A stretch of 64,000 nucleotides of DNA from Arthrobacter hankyongi (GCF_022012395.1 NZ_JAKLTQ010000011.1:1-64000); one strand, 5' to 3'; positions 45,677 through 55,139 are shown, numbered from the stretch's first letter. Numbers and translations: made by a program. Notes: generated by a model not told the origin, from the letters alone.

Positions 45677-46431
45677 GCCTTCGGTCCTCCCGCCACGTAC
45701 AGCACCTGGCCGGAGACGAAGCCCGCAGTGTCGGAGGCGAAGAATGACACGGCGTTGGCGATGTCGGCGGGCTTGCCGGTGCGGCGCACGGGGATCGCCG
45801 AGGCGGCCTTGGCCGTGAAGTCCTCGAAGCTCACGCCCAAGCGTGCGGCCGTGGAGGCCGTCATCTCGGTTTCGATGAAGCCCGGGGCGATTGCGTTGGC
45901 AGTGACGCCGAAGGGGCCGAGCTCCAAGGCCAGGGTCTTGGTGAATCCCTGCAGGCCGGCCTTGGCCGCCGAGTAGTTGGCCTGGCCGCGGTTACCCAGG
46001 GCCGAGGTGCTTGAGAGATTGATGACACGTCCCCACTTGGCCTCGACCATGTGCTTCTGGGCGGCGCGCGAAACCAGGAAGGAACCACGCAGGTGCACGT
46101 TCATGACCTGGTCCCAGTCGGAGACGGCCATCTTGTACAGCAGGTTGTCCCGGATAATGCCAGCGTTGTTGACCACCACGACCGGTGGGCCGAGCTCATC
46201 GGCGGTGCGGGCCACAGCGGAATCGACAGCCGACTCGTCCGAGATGTCCGAGACGATGCCGATGGCCTTGTGGCCCGCAGCGGTCAGTCCCGCGGTGAGG
46301 GCATCGAGCCCGTCATGATCCAGGTCGATGGCCGCGACTCTGAATCCGTCGGAGGCCAGGCGGCGGGCGATTTCGGCACCGATGCCGCGTCCTGCCCCGG
46401 TGACGATGGCCGTGCGCTGTTGTCCGGTCAT
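45673..46431 (-). CDS. FabG-like 3-oxoacyl/3-hydroxyacyl dehydrogenase (SDR)
   Basis: A 252-aa SDR with VTGAGRGIGAEIA, VNNAGIIRD, active-site INLSSTSALGN, Tyr/Lys NYSAAKAG and the FabG-style ending GFVSGQVLYVAGG. With the MaoC-like hydratase and the thiolase downstream it would convert (R)-3-hydroxyacyl-CoA to the 3-oxo form. It is the first gene of this three-gene operon; in biosynthetic direction it could instead reduce 3-oxoacyl thioesters. Confidence 0.87.
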   Translation of the reverse strand: MTGQQRTAIVTGAGRGIGAEIARRLASDGFRVAAIDLDHDGLDALTAGLTAAGHKAIGIVSDISDESAVDSAVARTADELGPPVVVVNNAGIIRDNLLYKMAVSDWDQVMNVHLRGSFLVSRAAQKHMVEAKWGRVINLSSTSALGNRGQANYSAAKAGLQGFTKTLALELGPFGVTANAIAPGFIETEMTASTAARLGVSFEDFTAKAASAIPVRRTGKPADIANAVSFFASDTAGFVSGQVLYVAGGPKA

Positions 46432-46493
46432 GGTGGAACCTGCTTCCTTGCATCTGGTGTGTTATCCGGGCGGGTGCCGCCCACTGGGGTGGT

Positions 46494-47147
46494 CTAGCGG
46501 TAGGTGATCCAGGAACGGGGGAGGTGGCCGTGTTCGTTGAAGGCCACCAGGGTCTTGCCGGAGGAACCGGAGACGATCTTGGTGACACCGGAGTTCACGG
46601 TGACCCGGTTCAACGCGAGCCATTGCGGGAACCCGCCGTCCAGCAGCCGGGCGGCCGCCCAGGCGATGGCGCCGGAGCTCGACACCACGACTGCGCTTTC
46701 CCCGGACCGCAGCGAGTCCACGGCCCGGTCGAGGGCGCCGTCGATGCGCCGGGTGAATTCGCCGAACGTCTCGCTGTAGTCGGCGTCGTGTCCACCTGAG
46801 GCCCAACGGGTCGAGGCCTTTTCCAGCAATCGCTGGAAGGCCCGTGAATCGGTCTTGGCGTCCGGATCGTCCTCGGGAAGGGCATTGATCAGTTCGGCGG
46901 CGTTGAATTCGTCCCAACCCGGATCCGTGTCAAGCGGCGTGCCCCAGTCGGCGGCCCCGGACGCGTACCGGGCCGTCTGGAGTTGGCGTTTCATGGCGCC
47001 GCTGGTGATGCGGGCCGGAAGCATGCCGCTGCGCCTCAGGCTGGTTCCCAAGGCATGGCTTTGGTCCTTGCCGCGTGTCGACAGCCGGTCGTAGTCCTCG
47101 GTGCCGAATGATGCTTGTCCGTGCCGGACCAAATAGAGAACGCTCAC
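46494..47147 (-). CDS. Histidine phosphatase superfamily (phosphoglycerate-mutase-like)
   Basis: A 217-aa protein with the phosphate-accepting LYLVRHGQAS at the very N-terminus and later VVVSSSGAIAWA, where the second catalytic His of the family (normally SHG) is replaced by Ser. Loss of that residue may lower or change activity. A GTG at 47145-47147 gives the family N-terminus; the frame is open to 47477. It lies 62 bp upstream of, and on the same strand as, the FabG-like operon's first gene position, but in the reverse order of transcription it precedes that operon. Confidence 0.78.
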   Translation of the reverse strand: MSVLYLVRHGQASFGTEDYDRLSTRGKDQSHALGTSLRRSGMLPARITSGAMKRQLQTARYASGAADWGTPLDTDPGWDEFNAAELINALPEDDPDAKTDSRAFQRLLEKASTRWASGGHDADYSETFGEFTRRIDGALDRAVDSLRSGESAVVVSSSGAIAWAAARLLDGGFPQWLALNRVTVNSGVTKIVSGSSGKTLVAFNEHGHLPRSWITYR

Positions 47148-47599
47148 AGCCCGACCATAGTCAGCGGGCCGGCCGGTAAATACCCCGCGTGGGCTATCGG
47201 GGTGCCAGCAGGAAGCTTGCACTACCCGTGGGCTGCTCCTGGATCTTCGGCGTCTTCTTCTTCGGTGAAAGCAGTCATTTCGGCTGACCTCTGCGGCCGC
47301 CACGGCCAGCGCAGACTGGGTGCCGGGGGCGACCTGGGCGTGGTGGCTGAGGCCCTGCCGCCCCACCGGCAATGGCAAATTCATCAGGGGTAACCGCAAG
47401 CACGTGGCCAAATCCAGCTGGAATGCCCTGACGCACCTGTCCGCCGTGGAGGGATAGTTGGCCGTCTGCACGACCAAGGGCCTCTTGGAGAAAGACCCAG
47501 AAACACCTCACCGCCGGAATCGATGGCTGGGACAGCCCCAGTGTCCGCTCCCGGTCCTGAACCCGGGCCGGAGGGGATCCCTCGGCCTTACGCCAGAGC
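47148..47599. other. Gap with possible remnants
   Basis: About 450 bp without a supported gene. Plus-strand codons near 47380-47460 read like a short basic protein tail, but there is no start and stops interrupt it. No hairpin comparable to the other terminators was found. Confidence 0.35.
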
Positions 47600-48673
47600 T
47601 CAGGAGACCGGCGGGAAGATGAGCGTTCCGCCGAGTGAGACGGCGAGGATGGTGAGCGTGGAGGTCAGGGCGAGCACGACGGGTTTGCCGCCGACTGTTG
47701 CCAGTCCGCGGAAGTGGACGCCCAGGCCGAGGCCGAACATGGCGGCCGTCAGCAGGGCCGTCTGGAACCACTTCGCCGTCTCGAGGAACGGGTCGGGCAG
47801 GAAGCCCCAGGTGCGCAGCAGCATCGCGGCGATGAACCCCAGGACGAACAGGGGAATTACCGGCGGCCGCTTGCCGGCCGTGGTCCCGGTTTGGGTGCGC
47901 CGGCGGTACCAGCCAACGCCGGCGATGATGGGGGCGAGCATGAGTACGCGCGCCAGTTTAACGGTGACGGCCACGGCGAGAGCGGCGCTGCCGACGGCAC
48001 CGCCGGCGGCAACGACCTGGGCGACCTCATGCGTGGAGGCTCCGATCCACATGCCCAGGGCCTCCGGGGGCAGGCCCAGCAGTGTGCCGAGGAAGGGAAC
48101 CAGGGGGATCATCAGGGTGCCGAACAGCACCACCAGCCCGATCGCGGTCACCGTTTCCTGCTCCTCGGCGTCCGTGGCGCTTTCGGTAGCCGCTACGGCG
48201 GCAGCCCCGCAGATGGAAAAGCCTGAGGCGATGAGCAGCCGCTGGGCCGGCCCGATGCCCAGGGCGCGGCCGATCCACAGAGTGGTGGCGAACGTGACGC
48301 CGACGGCCGCCACGACCACCAGCAGGGCGCCGGCTCCCAGGCCCAGGATTTCGGACAGGGAGAGCTGCAGCCCCAGCAGCACGATGCCGGTGCGCAGCAG
48401 CTTCTTCGAGGACACCTGCACCCCGGCTGTCCAGGACGCGGGCACGCCGGCCAGGTTCCGCCAGGTGACCCCGAGCAGGATTGCGATGAGCAGCGGGCTG
48501 AAGCCGGGCAGAAGCCGGGCGGCGGACAGGGCGGCGGCGGCGGCCACGGCGCAAGCCGCCAGCCCGGGGACGAACCGGGTCCAGCGGCCGACAGATGTCT
48601 GAGCTTTGGAGGCCGCCGCTGCCTGATCCGGGCCGGGAGCGCCGGCGGTATTGGCGGAGTATTTCGTTTTCAT
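47600..48673 (-). CDS. YeiH/UPF0324-type putative sulfate exporter family membrane protein
   Basis: A 357-aa integral membrane protein with about ten hydrophobic segments. LLRTGIVLLGLQLS, SGFSICGAAAVAATE and STHEVAQVVAAGGAVG are the hallmark stretches of the YeiH family; the role is often given as sulfite or sulfate export, but remains poorly defined. The start is the ATG at 48671-48673. A divergent LysR gene begins 72 bp away, the same pairing seen for yeiH and its LysR neighbour in enterobacteria. Confidence 0.87.
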   Translation of the reverse strand: MKTKYSANTAGAPGPDQAAAASKAQTSVGRWTRFVPGLAACAVAAAAALSAARLLPGFSPLLIAILLGVTWRNLAGVPASWTAGVQVSSKKLLRTGIVLLGLQLSLSEILGLGAGALLVVVAAVGVTFATTLWIGRALGIGPAQRLLIASGFSICGAAAVAATESATDAEEQETVTAIGLVVLFGTLMIPLVPFLGTLLGLPPEALGMWIGASTHEVAQVVAAGGAVGSAALAVAVTVKLARVLMLAPIIAGVGWYRRRTQTGTTAGKRPPVIPLFVLGFIAAMLLRTWGFLPDPFLETAKWFQTALLTAAMFGLGLGVHFRGLATVGGKPVVLALTSTLTILAVSLGGTLIFPPVS

Positions 48674-48729
48674 ACCTTGTACGGTGTCACTCCCTGCGGG
48701 AGTCCAGTAGCCATCGTTCCGCCATAGGG

Positions 48730-48750
48730 GGCATATGATCCTGATATGCC
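48730..48750. promoter_or_regulatory. Operator-like inverted repeat over the LysR start codon
   Basis: GGCATAT (48730-48736) and ATATGCC (48744-48750) form a perfect 7+7 repeat with a 7-base spacer that covers the LysR ATG. It is well placed for self-repression and for control of the divergent YeiH gene. Confidence 0.5.
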
Positions 48751-49675
48751 AGATGAGAGCGAACGGACCCTGCCCGCCCACCAGTGGCTGCAACTGCCGG
48801 CGGTGCGCCTGCTGGTGGCCGTCGCCGATGCAGGCAGCCTGGGTGCCGGGGCACGCTCGATCGGCATGGCCCAATCCAATGCCAGCCGCGCCGTCGCCAC
48901 TCTCGAACGGCGTCTGGGATACCGGCTGCTGAGCCGCTCCACGGCTGGTTCACGGCTGACCACCGAGGGCGTGCTGACCGTTGAATGGGCGCGCGAGGTG
49001 CTCGACGCCGTCGAAAGGCTTTCGGCCGGCGCTGCGGCCCTGGTCGCCACGTCGGCGACCGAGCTGGTGGTGGGTGCCAGCATGACCGTGGCCGAGTACC
49101 TCGTGCCGGGCTGGATCAGCACCTTCCGGATTGGGTATCCGGACGTGCAAACCACTCTGCGCATCAACAATTCAAGGTGCGTGATCGACGGGGTGCGCTC
49201 GGGGGAACTGGCGCTCGGATTCATCGAAACCCCCGATGTCCCCGGCGATATTCGCAGCATCCGGATCGCCACCGACCGCCTCGTCGTCGTCATCTCCCCG
49301 GAGCACCCCTGGGCCGCGCGCACGAAACCGCTCACCCCCGAGGAACTGGCAGCCACACCGCTGGTGGAACGCGAAGCGGGATCGGGCACCCGCGCCGCGC
49401 TGGACGCGGCCATCGGCGCTGACCGGCCCCGGCCCGTCGCCGAGCTGAACAGCAATTCGGCGATCTGCCAGAGCGTCATGGCCGGGCTCGGTCCCGCGGT
49501 ACTGAGCAACCTCGCGGTGCAGGGCGCACTCCGGGACGGGCGGATGCTCCAGGTCCCCGTGTCCGGCGGGAGGCTCGAGCGGGAACTGCGGGGCATCTGG
49601 TTCGGCAGCCACCGGCCGGCCGGGGACGCCGGACGCCTCCTCGACATCGCCCTGCAAACCGCGGAGGCCAGATGA
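48746..49675 (+). CDS. LysR-family regulator, probable controller of the YeiH gene
   Basis: A 309-aa LysR protein with an N-terminal helix-turn-helix (VRLLVAVADAGSLGAGARS, QSNASRAVATLERRLGYRLL) and an effector domain. The divergent YeiH-type gene is its likely target, by analogy with YeiE/YeiH. The ATG lies inside an inverted repeat that may be its own operator. Family length is normal and all segments are intact. Confidence 0.86.
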   Translation: MPDESERTLPAHQWLQLPAVRLLVAVADAGSLGAGARSIGMAQSNASRAVATLERRLGYRLLSRSTAGSRLTTEGVLTVEWAREVLDAVERLSAGAAALVATSATELVVGASMTVAEYLVPGWISTFRIGYPDVQTTLRINNSRCVIDGVRSGELALGFIETPDVPGDIRSIRIATDRLVVVISPEHPWAARTKPLTPEELAATPLVEREAGSGTRAALDAAIGADRPRPVAELNSNSAICQSVMAGLGPAVLSNLAVQGALRDGRMLQVPVSGGRLERELRGIWFGSHRPAGDAGRLLDIALQTAEAR

Positions 49676-49875
49676 CCCGGCCCGGTGGGCCGTCCGGGGG
49701 GTAAATTCGGGCCGCGTTGGTCGTGAAGCAACTGTGGCGGTTGGCATACCATCACCAGGCCTTCGTGCGCCCAAAGAGCCCGGATATCACTCCTTGTCAT
49801 TGTCATCATTGTCGGGATGTGGGCGCTGAAGGACCCGCTTGCGGGCTGCCCAGCTGGGGGACTCGGCTACAGGCA

Positions 49876-50052
49876 CCCTACCGGGCCCTGAATACCACCG
49901 ACGTCGTGGGCTTGGACGTGTGCCTGGGCATCGCCAAGTACCTCCATCAGTCGATCGGCGACCTGTTTGCGCCGCCGCAAATCTTGCGGGACAAGGCCGC
50001 CGCCGGAGAATTCGGCCGCGGGAGCCGCCGGGGCTTCTCCGACTGGAACTGA
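49876..50052 (+). pseudogene. C-terminal remnant of a 3-hydroxyacyl-CoA dehydrogenase
   Basis: In frame to a TGA, the text TTDVVGLDVCLGIAKYL, then FAPPQIL and ending GFSDWN matches the last 50 residues of the intact gene at 13.9 kb (TTDVVGLDVRLGIAEYL, FAPPQIL, GFYDWS) with many substitutions. The catalytic and NAD domains are missing. It is a broken paralogue, fused by deletion to the start of the next remnant. Confidence 0.75.
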
Positions 50053-50285
50053 ACCACCGGGATGAGAAAACCAAGCAGCTGATCGCCGTCGCCGTCGCCC
50101 ATGTGACCCAATGCCCCTACTGCATCGACGGACACACCAAGCTCGCTTCCCGCAAGGGTGCCACCGAGAGCGAGGTCATGGAGGCCATCTGGGTGGCAGC
50201 CGAAATGCGCGCCGGCGGCGCCTACGCCCATTCCGTGCTGGCCCTGCACGCCCTCGAACACGAGGCGACGCGCACAGCCCGGTAG
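50053..50285 (+). pseudogene. AhpD/carboxymuconolactone-decarboxylase-like protein lacking its start
   Basis: The frame reads DEKTKQLIAVAVAHVTQCPYC, split by the junction, then IDGHTKLASRKGATE and IWVAAEMRAGGAYAHS, the conserved core of AhpD-like peroxidase-fold proteins, including the CxxC and downstream His. No ATG or GTG precedes it in frame, because the DNA joins the hydroxyacyl-CoA-dehydrogenase remnant here. About 20-30 N-terminal residues are missing. A rare start codon could still express it. Confidence 0.65.
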
Positions 50286-50486
50286 GCGGCGCGCAGGTAG
50301 ACGGCTCATCACTACCTTGGACGAAGGCGCCGGGCGGCTGGCCGGATCCGCATCGGTCCCATCTGCCGGCCGCCGAAATTACTGGAGGCATGTGCCGCGG
50401 CTGCAACCCTGTACCCACGCGCAGGCCGCATGCGTTCTTCCATTGACAAGCCTGATCAACAATCTGAGGACAAGAGGGTGCTTCAC

Positions 50487-50702
50487 ATGGAGAAACCGGA
50501 CCTGACAACCAGGTTCATGCACGCGATGCAGCGGCTCATGAACGTCTTCGGGCCGGCAGACAGTACGGACAGCGACACCCCCGTCGTACACAGGCACGAC
50601 GACGCGGAAATGGCCTCCGACGAGCAACTTGCCGATCTCGAGGTGGAACACGACAATCAGGGGCATTCCTGGGCGCTGCGGAAAAAGCATCCCGGGGAAT
50701 GA
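50487..50702 (+). CDS. Small hypothetical acidic/basic protein (71 aa)
   Basis: Starts MEKPDLTTRFMHAMQRLMNV and ends with a charged stretch ELADLEVEHDNQGHSWALR. The start follows AAGAGGG. No family is recognised. It stands alone, before the universal stress protein gene on the other strand; likely a small soil-actinobacterial orphan. Confidence 0.5.
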   Translation: MEKPDLTTRFMHAMQRLMNVFGPADSTDSDTPVVHRHDDAEMASDEQLADLEVEHDNQGHSWALRKKHPGE

Positions 50703-50878
50703 CCAAGGCAACATGGCCCCATACAGGCCCTGTCCGTGCCCGGCGTCCTGGCGCCGGCCGGCCCTCCAACGGCAGACGCCTTCTGCCGTTCCCCGGGGAT
50801 CGCAGGGCGCCCCGGGGGATCCGGCAGGGCCACCGGGCCACACGGGCTACGGACACGAGGGGACATCCATCGTACGGT

Positions 50879-51340
50879 TCATTGCGCTTCGGCCGGCTGG
50901 GCATGCCGGTGGTGTACCACCAGGACCGGGCATTCGGCGTGCTCGGCACAGGCCGAACTGACCGAGCCCAGCAGCAGGCCGGCAAAACCGCCGTGCCCGC
51001 GGCTACCGACCACAAGCATCCGCGCGCCTTTGCTTTCGGCGATCAGTTCGCGGGCGGGCTGTCCGCGGCGGACTTTGGAACGAAGTCCAGCCGGGGCAGC
51101 GTCGCCGAAGGCCCGCTCGAGGGCTGTCGCCAGGATCTTCCCGGCGTTGTCTTCGGGGTCCCATTCCACCGGCCAGCCCATTTCCAGCCCGTAAACCTCC
51201 TGCCAGACGGTAACGGCTTCCACGGAGGCACCCAACGTCTCGGCGAGGCGGGCAGCTTCGCGCAGGGCCAGAATCGACGGCTCGGATCCGTCGACGCCGA
51301 CCACGATCCGTTCACCGGCGTTTTGTGGTGTTTCCGTCAT
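50879..51340 (-). CDS. Universal stress protein (UspA family)
   Basis: A 153-aa nucleotide-binding stress protein. N-terminal IVVGVDGSEPSILALREA and the ATP loop GSRGHGGFAGLLLGSVS near the C-terminus are complete, so ATP binding is likely. The start is the ATG at 51338-51340 after GGAG; the frame extends to 51373 without use. Its neighbours are other small stress-type genes and several pseudogenes. Confidence 0.88.
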   Translation of the reverse strand: MTETPQNAGERIVVGVDGSEPSILALREAARLAETLGASVEAVTVWQEVYGLEMGWPVEWDPEDNAGKILATALERAFGDAAPAGLRSKVRRGQPARELIAESKGARMLVVGSRGHGGFAGLLLGSVSSACAEHAECPVLVVHHRHAQPAEAQ

Positions 51341-51727
51341 GATTTTCTCCGTTCCTGCCGCCCGGGTTCCCATCCAGGTCCGACATCACATCAATGGTGG
51401 TCCTGCCCGGCCAGGCTCCCCGGTCCGGAGGTGCAAACGGTGGACCGTGCTGCCCTGGGCGGGGCGCTGCCTGCCAGGTGGGGTCGGCGAAGAAAAGCGG
51501 CTGGAAGCCAATCAATCCGCTCGGGGCCGTGAAGAACATCCGAATACGGGTGAGCGTGCGGTGAAGCGGACCCGGCCGACGGCTCGGCCCGCCTGGACTG
51601 CCCGTCCTCAGGTCGCGCTGAAACTTCCCCGGCTGCTTCCGTTCCTCATCCGGCGTCGGCACCGATGCCTCTCCTGTCTGAGCGGACCGCGACAATGACC
51701 CGAATGCCGGTGTTCGCCCTTGACGGG
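51341..51727. other. Gap without a supported gene
   Basis: Low-complexity GC-rich codons on both strands, no start with a ribosome site and no family motif. Confidence 0.4.
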
Positions 51728-52090
51728 TCAGTCCTGGAGCAGCCTGGACAGTACTGCGGCCTCACTGATGTCGCTGTGCTTTGTGGCCGTGATCAGCGTC
51801 AAGGTTCCGCGATTGGCCAGAAAGCGCAGGTGGCGAAGGGCCTCCGCGCGTTCCGGCTCTTCGAGTTCGGCGCGGTAACGGCGGGCGAACTCTTCAAAAC
51901 GTTCCGGATCATGGGCGTACCACTTGCGAAGTTCCGCTGAGGGGGCGACGGGCTTGCACCATTCATCGAAATGGGCCTTCACCTTGCTCAGGCCCCGCGG
52001 CCAGATGCGATCCACCAGCACCCGGGTGCCGTCTGTCCGCAACGGCTCGTCGTAGGCCCGCCGCACCTTCACCTCATGCCCGTGCCTCAT
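51728..52090 (-). CDS. DUF488-family protein (YeaO-like)
   Basis: A 120-aa protein with the DUF488 hallmarks VLVDRIWPRGLSK, LRKWYAHDPERFEEFARRY and TLITATKHSDISEAAVL. The function is unknown; small single-domain members such as YeaO are common in bacteria. Length and motifs are complete. Confidence 0.85.
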   Translation of the reverse strand: MRHGHEVKVRRAYDEPLRTDGTRVLVDRIWPRGLSKVKAHFDEWCKPVAPSAELRKWYAHDPERFEEFARRYRAELEEPERAEALRHLRFLANRGTLTLITATKHSDISEAAVLSRLLQD

Positions 52091-52699
52091 GCTCCGGCCC
52101 CTCCCATGGATCTGCGAGTCCCGCAGTCAGCCTCCCCGGATCACCACCTCCAGTGCATGCCCCCTCCGATGTGAAGCTCGTGCTTCCCTGTACCGTCGGT
52201 GACCAGACTGGAGATTCCCCGCTCCCTGCGCAACCCGGCGAGGCCACGACCATAGCCGCAGAGTTTGGTCCACCATGGCAGAACCTGACGCCAGCGTCAA
52301 CGTACTGACCGAGGTATCTGGCCCGGTGCATTCGGGCGGGCCGAAATGGAAACGCAGCCTGTCCGCCAGAGGTGCGGATTCTTCACTGATGATTCGATAT
52401 CCGGCGATCGTCCCCGCATCCTTCGACAAGCGGGACCCTGTGGCGCAGGGCCGGCCAACGGGTCCGGGCGCGTGCGGGCAGGCCGGGACAGCCTGGGCAG
52501 CAGCTACCGACCGTGTAACACCGGGGCCGGGAGGGGACAGTTTCCCGGAGCAAGACGGGAGCGCCGATGGTCATCGGCTGCGCAGCTCCGGGCGGCCAGC
52601 GGGGGACCGGCAGGACACCTGCACCGTGCGGAGGAAGCGGTCTTGGACGTGGCGCGCCAACTGGGATGCGATTGCCGGGACCGGAGCCGCCGGCCGGGA
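52091..52699. other. Gap without a supported gene
   Basis: Open frames on both strands near 52127-52430 have no recognisable motif. The stretch lies between DUF488 and the decayed GH15 gene, in the pseudogene-rich zone, and is best read as erosion debris. Confidence 0.4.
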
Positions 52700-53275
52700 T
52701 TAGGCCTGTGGGCCGGCTGTATCCCGGAGGGCGAGTGCGGCCTGCACGAATGCGGTATGGGTGAGGGCCTGGGGGATGTTGCCGAGATAGGCGCCGGTGG
52801 CCGGGTCCATTTCCTCGCCGTACAGGCCGAGCAGATTGGCCCGCGCCAGCATTGCTTCGAACAGTTCGGCTGCTTCGGGGCCGTCCAGGCCGCCGCGTCC
52901 CGGTGGGTAGCGGTACGGGAGGGGCCGCCGGCGGACAGCTCGCGCCGGACGGCGTCGACCGTGCCTGTAAGCCGGGGCGAGCCGGGGTCTTCGAAGTCCA
53001 GGAGCGGCAGGATGAGCAGGGCCGCGTCCAGGTCGACGGATCCGTAGCTGCGGGTGTAGCTGCGCTTGGCCGGGTCGAAGCTCCTGATGCTGACGTCGGC
53101 GGTGATACCGTCGCGCGCGGTCTGCCAGCGCCGCCGCTGTCCGGCGCCGAGGCGGTGGCTTTCACCGATCCGCATGGCCCGGTCGAGGGCGGGCCAGCCC
53201 ATCAGTTTGCATGTGGTGGGCGGCATCGGCGCGGATTTCCCAGATCCCCGCGTCCGGTTCCTGCTAGCGGAGAGC
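52700..53275 (-). pseudogene. GH15 glucoamylase/trehalase-like gene, C-terminal remnant
   Basis: Pieces of a glycoside hydrolase 15 C-terminus appear in different frames: PDAGIWEIRADAAHH, then after a shift KLMGWPALDRAMRIGE and RSYGSVDLDAALLILPLLDF, then after another shift and an internal deletion LFEAMLARANLLGLYGEEMD and GAYLGNIPQALTHTAF before TAA. An in-frame TAG lies just before the first piece. The (alpha/alpha)6 domain up to the catalytic residues is gone, so no function is possible. Confidence 0.75.
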
Positions 53276-53522
53276 CGCCAGAACGGCGAAGCGGCGCACC
53301 GCCCGCCAGGTCCATCTCAGCACCGCCCGGAGCGGAGGGAACCGGGTACGGTTCCCAAACCGGCGGCAGCGCAGCATGTGCGGCACCTGCTGAGGCCCCT
53401 GCCCCGGGGCCGGTAAATCCTGCACCTGAACTCATACTCCCGGCGGCCGCGCCTCAGCTTCCCTGCGTCCGGTGCACGGACCTGCCGGCCAGGCGGGCGG
53501 CCAGCTGCTGGCGGAGACTGTC

Positions 53523-54115
53523 CTAGCTGGCGTCGAAGGCGGCTACGCCATCGTCTTCGAGTTTCGAAACGACTTCGCCATAGTCGATGCCGACCTTAGC
53601 CAGGCGCTCGAGGACCTGCCGCACATCGTCATAGATGCTGATGCCCTCGGCCAGGCAGCCGGCGATTGCTGGCAGTCCCTGGCATGCGGCTGGAATCTTG
53701 ATGAACAGATTCTCGCGGTCGACCATCCACCACAACGCCCGCGCTTCGGCAAGGGCCGCCTCGGTGTCATGGGCCAACCGGGGGTCGATCTCGATTGAGA
53801 CCCGCCCGTCCACTCCGCCGGTCGCGTCAGAGACGGGGCGCAGCACATCGCACGCCCAGCGCCCGTTGAAGGTGGTCAATGCCCTAACGCCTCGTTCACG
53901 TCCACGCCCCGCGCGGCCAGGTCACACACCCGCCCGTCATAGGCGTCCCCGCCCGTGATCGCCTTGGCGAAAATGGTCGGATTCGTGGTCACCCCGACCA
54001 CGCGGTCGGTGGCGAACAGACCGGCAAGGGTGCCCGAATCCAGCCTGTCCCGGCTGAGATCATCCAGCCAGATCGAGACGCCGGCGTCGGTTAGAGCGGC
54101 TAACGGATCGGCCAT
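53523..54115 (-). pseudogene. tal: Transaldolase pseudogene with frameshift and large internal deletion
   Basis: It begins at an ATG after AGGAG with a normal transaldolase N-terminus ([29 protein letters not shown]), breaks frame near 53876, resumes [20 protein letters not shown] and [19 protein letters not shown], and then jumps from LAEGIS straight to the C-terminal [14 protein letters not shown] and a stop. About 170 residues are missing, including the Schiff-base Lys region. It cannot make a working enzyme. Confidence 0.85.
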
Positions 54116-54436
54116 CGTACTTCTCCTTTTGTCCCGCTGGCAGCGGCTGCCCCGGCCGACCGGAAGAACGCGCCTCGGACCGCGGTACACGATCCGGTGA
54201 CACCTGCCCCCATGGAAGGTGCTCCACGGGGGCGAAGGCAAGACGGATGCTCGAGCCTACCGCCGGCAGGGGGCACGGGAACGGCCACGGAGGCAGATGC
54301 CGGGCTGTCCCGGTGGGAATGCGATGGCCGCAACCTGGTCGAGCTGCCTGCGTCCGGTAGGCACGGGATAGGAACCCGCGGAACAGAGGGAATGGTGGAG
54401 CTGGCCAATCCGCACCGGCGGGTCAAGAATGACCCA
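54116..54436. other. Gap between the transaldolase remnant and the VOC gene
   Basis: No supported gene; the promoter of the VOC gene may lie here. Confidence 0.4.
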
Positions 54437-54850
54437 ATGAAGTATTTTGCAAAAGTTGCTTCATCAGTTCTGTTCGTGTCCGAACTCGACAGGTCGGTGA
54501 ACTTCTACCGCGACTTGTTCGGCTGCGAGCAAGCCATCCGCGGAGAACATGCGGCGCTTCTCCTTGCTCCCGGAGGGTTCCAGGTGTATCTGATTGCGCG
54601 GGGCAGGAGGGCCGAGCACCCCACGGGCGGCATCGGCCCACATCTGCTGATGTGGGCGGCTGACAGCATGGAGGGACTGGAGTATTTTGAGCAGGCCCTA
54701 AAAGACACGGACAGCCACACGTACACGCATTCAGCAGGGGGAGTGACGTTCGTTGAAGGCCGCGACCCTGACGGCATTCGGATCATCATCGCCCATCCGG
54801 ATCCAGAGCAACGGCCACGTTCCGTTCTGGACCTGCGTCTCTACAGCTGA
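54437..54850 (+). CDS. VOC (glyoxalase/bleomycin-resistance fold) protein
   Basis: A 137-aa protein of two beta-alpha-beta-beta-beta units: SSVLFVSELDRSVNFYRDLF, and a second unit ending VEGRDPDGIRIIIAHP with a Glu that often binds metal in this fold. Function (isomerase, dioxygenase or sequestration protein) cannot be assigned. The open frame begins at 54197, but the ATG at 54437 starts the fold. Confidence 0.8.
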   Translation: MKYFAKVASSVLFVSELDRSVNFYRDLFGCEQAIRGEHAALLLAPGGFQVYLIARGRRAEHPTGGIGPHLLMWAADSMEGLEYFEQALKDTDSHTYTHSAGGVTFVEGRDPDGIRIIIAHPDPEQRPRSVLDLRLYS

Positions 54851-54919
54851 ACATGGTTCCCGGACCGAAGGACACCGCCTAGAGCGTGCCGTCGAGGTTG
54901 GAAAGCAGCACGGATACTG

Positions 54920-55117
54920 TCGAAAGAAGTCGCCGAGGCGGAACTGCTGTCCTACGTCGCCTCCGACGTCTACACCGGTCTCACCGGTAGGGAGCTCTGG
55001 GACGACTACCCGGACCACCCCGGCGTCTTCGAAGTCGATGAGCCGTCTGGCGAAGAGTGGGGCGAGTCCGAGCTCGAGTCCATGTTCCCGGAGTTGATCC
55101 CGCTGCCGCTGGAGTAG
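54920..55117 (+). pseudogene. Probable C-terminal remnant of an unknown acidic protein
   Basis: The frame reads SKEVAEAELLSYVASDVYTG, then RELWDDYPDHPGVFEVDEP and a tail ending LIPLPLE with a TAG. Composition looks genuinely coding, but there is no ATG, GTG or TTG with a ribosome site nearby (only an upstream ATA-CTG). Not recognised. Either a 5'-truncated gene or one with a rare start. Confidence 0.4.
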
Positions 55118-55139
55118 CCAGATGGCCCCGGCGGTGTGC

